From Pedobacter sp. SL55 (lineage in GTDB: Bacteria; Bacteroidota; Bacteroidia; Sphingobacteriales; Sphingobacteriaceae): DNA of 64,000 nt. The stretch lies in NCBI RefSeq assembly GCF_026625705.1, contig NZ_CP113059.1, positions 3,100,001 to 3,164,000 on the forward strand, in the 5' to 3' direction. A program made the translations under genes and the position numbers. Below the pieces are notes generated by a model. That model was not told the DNA's origin. It did not search any database and worked only from the letters and a program-made list of their open reading frames with translations. Below, in pieces: positions 60,898 through 64,000 of this stretch (positions are counted from its first letter, which is position 1; the number at the start of each line of letters is the position of its first letter).

Positions 60898-62952
60898 ATG
60901 GCCAAAAAGAAGCTTCCTTTTTTAAATAGAGAAATAAGTTGGTTGTATTTTAACGAACGTGTGCTGCAAGAAGCGGCAGACGAAACCGTGCCATTAATAG
61001 AGCGCATCAAATTTCTTTCTATCTTTTCTTCAAATCTTGATGAGTTTTATCGGGTTAGGGTGGCCTCTTTAAACAGGTTGGTTAATTTGAATGAAAAAGC
61101 AAAAGCTTTGTTGGGTTTTAATCCCAAAAAGGTGCTTGACGAGATCAAAAATATCGTAGTAAAGCTAGAGCGGCGTTTCGAAACGCTTTTTCAGGATATC
61201 CTAATTACCGAATTGGCTCAAAAGCGGATATTTATCTTAAACCATACACAGCTTAACGTTTCTCGTGGCGAGTTTGTTAGGCAGCATTTTAGGGACAAAA
61301 TTCTTTCCAATCTGGTACCTATTATGATTGATGTGAACAAGCCGTTTCCAGAATTAAAAGATAGGGCTTTGTATTTCTTTGTACAGCTTTCTAATAACTC
61401 TGGAAAAAACGAGAAATATGCAATTTTGGAGCTTCCAGATAGTATTTCTAGGTTTTTAGTTTTACCAGAAACCAACGATTTAAAGTTCATCATCCTTTTA
61501 GAAGATATCATTAAATACTGTTTAGATGATATTTTCTACGTGTTTAACTACAAGGAAATTCAGGCTTACTCTATTCAGCTAACAAGAGATGCCGAATTAG
61601 ATATTGATAAGAATGTAAGCGATAAATTTATAGATGAGCTTCGCAAAAGCATTGATAAAAGGAAACGAGGCAAGCCTATGCGTTTGCTTTACGATAGTGA
61701 TATGCCTTTTGATATGTTAAGCTTTTTGGTAAGCAAATTAAAAGTAGGTGCCGATGGCTTAATTCCGGGTAATAAATACCATCGTTTTGGCGATTTTATT
61801 GCCTTTCCTAATGTAGGAGCAAAGGAGTTGGAATATCCAGCTATGGTGCCCTTAAAAGTAAAAAACCTGCATAGAACAGAAAGTTTCTTCAAAAAAATTG
61901 CCGAAAAGGATTTTGTGGTGCATTTGCCTTATCAATCTTATGATTATATCATTTTATTTTTAAGAGAAGCAGCTATTGATCCAAAAGTTACAGAAATTAA
62001 CATCACTTTGTACCGTTTGGCCGAAAACTCTAAGGTGGTTAATGCCTTAATTAATGCCGCTAAAAATGGTAAGGCGGTAAATTGCTTGGTAGAGTTAAAA
62101 GCTCGTTTCGATGAAAGTGCCAATATATTTTGGACCAACCGTTTAATGGAAGAAGGTGTGAATGTAAACTATGGCCTAACCGACTTTAAGGTGCATTCCA
62201 AAATTTGTTTGGTTAAACGTATTGATAAACGAAAAACAACTTATTACGCCAATTTAGCTACTGGCAACTTTAACGAAAAAACTGCCCGTATCTATTGCGA
62301 TCATAGTATCTTTACCTCAAAAACCGAAATTACGTCTGAACTAGTAAAACTATTTGCCGCTCTAAATAAACGTACGGTAGCTAAAGGTTTCAAATATTTA
62401 ATCGTATCTCCAATTGATTCTAGAAATAGATTTTACAGTTTAATAGATAGAGAAATTAAGAATGCCAAAGCTGGCAAAATTGCTTACATGGTTTTGAAAG
62501 TAAATAGTTTGGCCGATGAAGGTATGGTGGAAAAACTTTATGAAGCCAGCAATGCCGGTGTACAAATTAAGTTAATTGTACGGGGTATTTGCTGTTTAGT
62601 GCCTGGGGTTAAAAATTACAGTGAAAATATTACGGTAATAAGTATAATAGATAGGTTTTTAGAACATGCCCGGGTTTTTATTTTTGGAAATGGAGGTAAG
62701 GAGGAAATGTTTCTGTCTTCTGCAGATTTAATGTCTCGTAATTTTGAACACCGTGTAGAAGTTGGTTTCCCAATTTTAGATGATGAAGTAAAGCAAGAAA
62801 TTAAAGATATCATTGATTTGCAATTGCAGGATAATGTAAAAGCAAGAAATATTACCAAAACAAACGATAACAGATACCATAAAAACAGATTGGCTACTAA
62901 GATAAGGGCTCAGTACCAAACTTATAGTTACCTAAAAAACAAACATCAATAA
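60898..62952 (+). CDS. ppk1: polyphosphate kinase 1
   Basis: The 684-residue protein has the PPK1 N-domain (FLNREISWLYFNERVLQEAADETVPLIERIKFLSIFSSNLDEFYRVRVASL), the head domain, and the two phospholipase-D-like C-domains with the autophosphorylated histidine in DFKVHSKICLVKR, YYANLATGNFNEKTARIYCDHSIFTS, and the C2 part (IKLIVRGICCLVPGV, RFLEHARVFIFGNGG, SSADLMSRNFEHRVEVGFPI). It makes polyphosphate from ATP. It is followed 1 base later by the exopolyphosphatase gene, forming the usual make/break pair. Confidence 0.96.
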   Translation: MAKKKLPFLNREISWLYFNERVLQEAADETVPLIERIKFLSIFSSNLDEFYRVRVASLNRLVNLNEKAKALLGFNPKKVLDEIKNIVVKLERRFETLFQDILITELAQKRIFILNHTQLNVSRGEFVRQHFRDKILSNLVPIMIDVNKPFPELKDRALYFFVQLSNNSGKNEKYAILELPDSISRFLVLPETNDLKFIILLEDIIKYCLDDIFYVFNYKEIQAYSIQLTRDAELDIDKNVSDKFIDELRKSIDKRKRGKPMRLLYDSDMPFDMLSFLVSKLKVGADGLIPGNKYHRFGDFIAFPNVGAKELEYPAMVPLKVKNLHRTESFFKKIAEKDFVVHLPYQSYDYIILFLREAAIDPKVTEINITLYRLAENSKVVNALINAAKNGKAVNCLVELKARFDESANIFWTNRLMEEGVNVNYGLTDFKVHSKICLVKRIDKRKTTYYANLATGNFNEKTARIYCDHSIFTSKTEITSELVKLFAALNKRTVAKGFKYLIVSPIDSRNRFYSLIDREIKNAKAGKIAYMVLKVNSLADEGMVEKLYEASNAGVQIKLIVRGICCLVPGVKNYSENITVISIIDRFLEHARVFIFGNGGKEEMFLSSADLMSRNFEHRVEVGFPILDDEVKQEIKDIIDLQLQDNVKARNITKTNDNRYHKNRLATKIRAQYQTYSYLKNKHQ

Positions 62953-62953
62953 C

Positions 62954-63832
62954 ATGCTCAGATACGCCGCCATAGATATTGGTTCTAATGCAGTACGATT
63001 ATTAATTGCCGATATCAACCAGAATGATAGAGGTAGTAGTTTCAAGAAAAATACGTTGGTACGTGTGCCGCTACGTTTAGGAGATGATGCATTTTTGGAT
63101 CAGGAGTTATCTGACAAAAAAATTGATGATCTGGTAAAAACGATGATTGCCTTTAGGAATTTAATGGACGTTTATCACGTTACAGATTACCTTGCCTGTG
63201 CAACATCGGCTATGCGTGAAGCTAAAAATGGTAAACTGGTAATAGATAAAATAAAGGAATTGGCCAATATCGATATCGAAATTATTGAAGGCCAACGAGA
63301 AGCCAGTATCATTTATTCTAACCATATAGAAGAGAACTTAGATATTAAAAAAAGTTACCTATATATTGATGTTGGTGGTGGTAGCACCGAGCTATCTGTT
63401 TTTGTAAATAAACAACCTGTAGCTTCTAAGTCATTTAATTTGGGTACCATACGTATTTTAGATAATCAGGACAAAGAAGAGACTTGGCACGAAATGAAAG
63501 ATTGGATTAAGGAGCACACAAAAGAACTAAAGCAAGTTGTAGGTATTGGTACTGGCGGAAATATTAATAAATTGTTTAGAATGAGTGGAGAAAAGGAAGA
63601 TATGCCTTTGTCTTTCTTGAAATTAAGAAATATGTATAACGAATTGAATGCTTATTCGCTGAAAGAGCGTATTTCTATATTGAAACTGAACCAAGATAGG
63701 GCAGATGTGATTATTCCGGCTTGCGAAATTTATTTAACGGTAATGAAATGGGCTGGCATTAAGCAAATTTTTGTGCCTAAAGTTGGTATGGTAGACGGCA
63801 TTATTAATCTCTTGATGGAAGAAAATTTGTAA
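62954..63832 (+). CDS. Ppx/GppA-family exopolyphosphatase
   Basis: The 292-residue protein has the ASKHA-fold motifs of Ppx/GppA: YAAIDIGSNAVRLLIAD, ATSAMREAKNG, IIEGQREASIIY and SYLYIDVGGGSTELSVF. It lacks the C-terminal HD-like domains of the long E. coli Ppx, as is normal for the short form (about 300 residues). It hydrolyses polyphosphate ends or pppGpp. The TAACATG junction with ppk1 indicates coupled expression. Confidence 0.92.
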   Translation: MLRYAAIDIGSNAVRLLIADINQNDRGSSFKKNTLVRVPLRLGDDAFLDQELSDKKIDDLVKTMIAFRNLMDVYHVTDYLACATSAMREAKNGKLVIDKIKELANIDIEIIEGQREASIIYSNHIEENLDIKKSYLYIDVGGGSTELSVFVNKQPVASKSFNLGTIRILDNQDKEETWHEMKDWIKEHTKELKQVVGIGTGGNINKLFRMSGEKEDMPLSFLKLRNMYNELNAYSLKERISILKLNQDRADVIIPACEIYLTVMKWAGIKQIFVPKVGMVDGIINLLMEENL

Positions 63833-64000
63833 TCAAAAATACTTTTTTTTAAACCTCTGGTAGCCTTTTTATGTATTCCATTATTCAAGTCTATCGTAGG
63901 GCAATCTGGTAATTTGCAACCGTCAATTAAGTATTTATCTCGGCAACAACTTTATTATAAGGTTGTTTATCAAGCGTTAGTATGCCAGCCCGTATAGATT
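63833..64000. other. window end, no assignable gene
   Basis: After the ppx stop a short plus-strand frame reads LFFKPLVAFLCIPLFKSIVGQSGNLQPS, which resembles a signal peptide, but it has no standard start codon and meets a stop at about 63995. It could be the beginning of a further exported protein with an indel, or chance. Confidence 0.3.

Overview
The window comes from a low-GC Gram-negative bacterium of the Bacteroidota, most likely family Sphingobacteriaceae (Pedobacter-like). The signs are SusC/SusD pairs, a T9SS-type sorting domain, an ECF sigma/FecR/TonB-receptor unit, TTTG/TAnnTTTG-type promoters, a CusA pump fused to its outer-membrane channel, and bifunctional HisIE and HisB. The genus is inferred; no rRNA or tRNA gene lies in the window.

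Layout. 1-6.4 kb: end of a TonB receptor, a YqaE/Pmp3-like protein, a TetR regulator with a nearby palindrome, a frameshifted cytoplasmic alpha-amylase and small unknown genes. 6.4-12 kb: heavy-metal RND efflux (CusA-TolC fusion plus CusB-like adaptor). 12.5-14.5 kb: DUF808 membrane protein and an EEP-family hydrolase. 14.8-20.9 kb: ECF sigma, FecR anti-sigma, STN-TonB receptor and purple-acid-phosphatase-like enzyme, probably a phosphate-scavenging unit. 21-24 kb: HigBA-like toxin-antitoxin pair with a frameshifted toxin, and a PIF1-like helicase. 24-43 kb: a polysaccharide utilisation locus (PUL) for a GlcNAc- or HexNAc-containing glycan: LacI regulator with a palindromic operator, SusC, SusD, a CBM96-like lipoprotein, a beta-helix protein, two paralogous secreted proteins, two different GH20 enzymes, a NagP-like transporter, NagA and a CBM9-like protein. 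43-51.3 kb: a complete histidine operon on the minus strand, hisG-D-C-B-H-A-(DUF559)-F-IE. 51.5-55.5 kb: L,D-transpeptidase, Lgt, inositol monophosphatase. 55.6-55.95 kb: RNase P RNA (minus strand). 56-64 kb: an unknown conserved protein, RlmF, GNAT, YajQ, a histone-H1-like protein, Ppk1 and Ppx/GppA.

The most unusual part is the his operon. A DUF559 (Vsr-like) nuclease gene sits between hisA and hisF, bounded by inverted copies of a short GC-rich palindrome (core CCCCTTTAGGGG). Further copies lie inside the hisIE coding region and across the hisF stop codon. The copy next to hisF stands where its start codon should be. This looks like a small nuclease-linked mobile repeat that has reshaped three his genes; its mobility is inference.

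Four genes (amylase, HigB toxin, beta-helix protein, T9SS-domain protein) carry single apparent indels with otherwise intact sequence. Raw-read confirmation is needed to tell sequencing errors from real inactivation. Many intergenic gaps carry short interspersed repeats or hairpins of several families.
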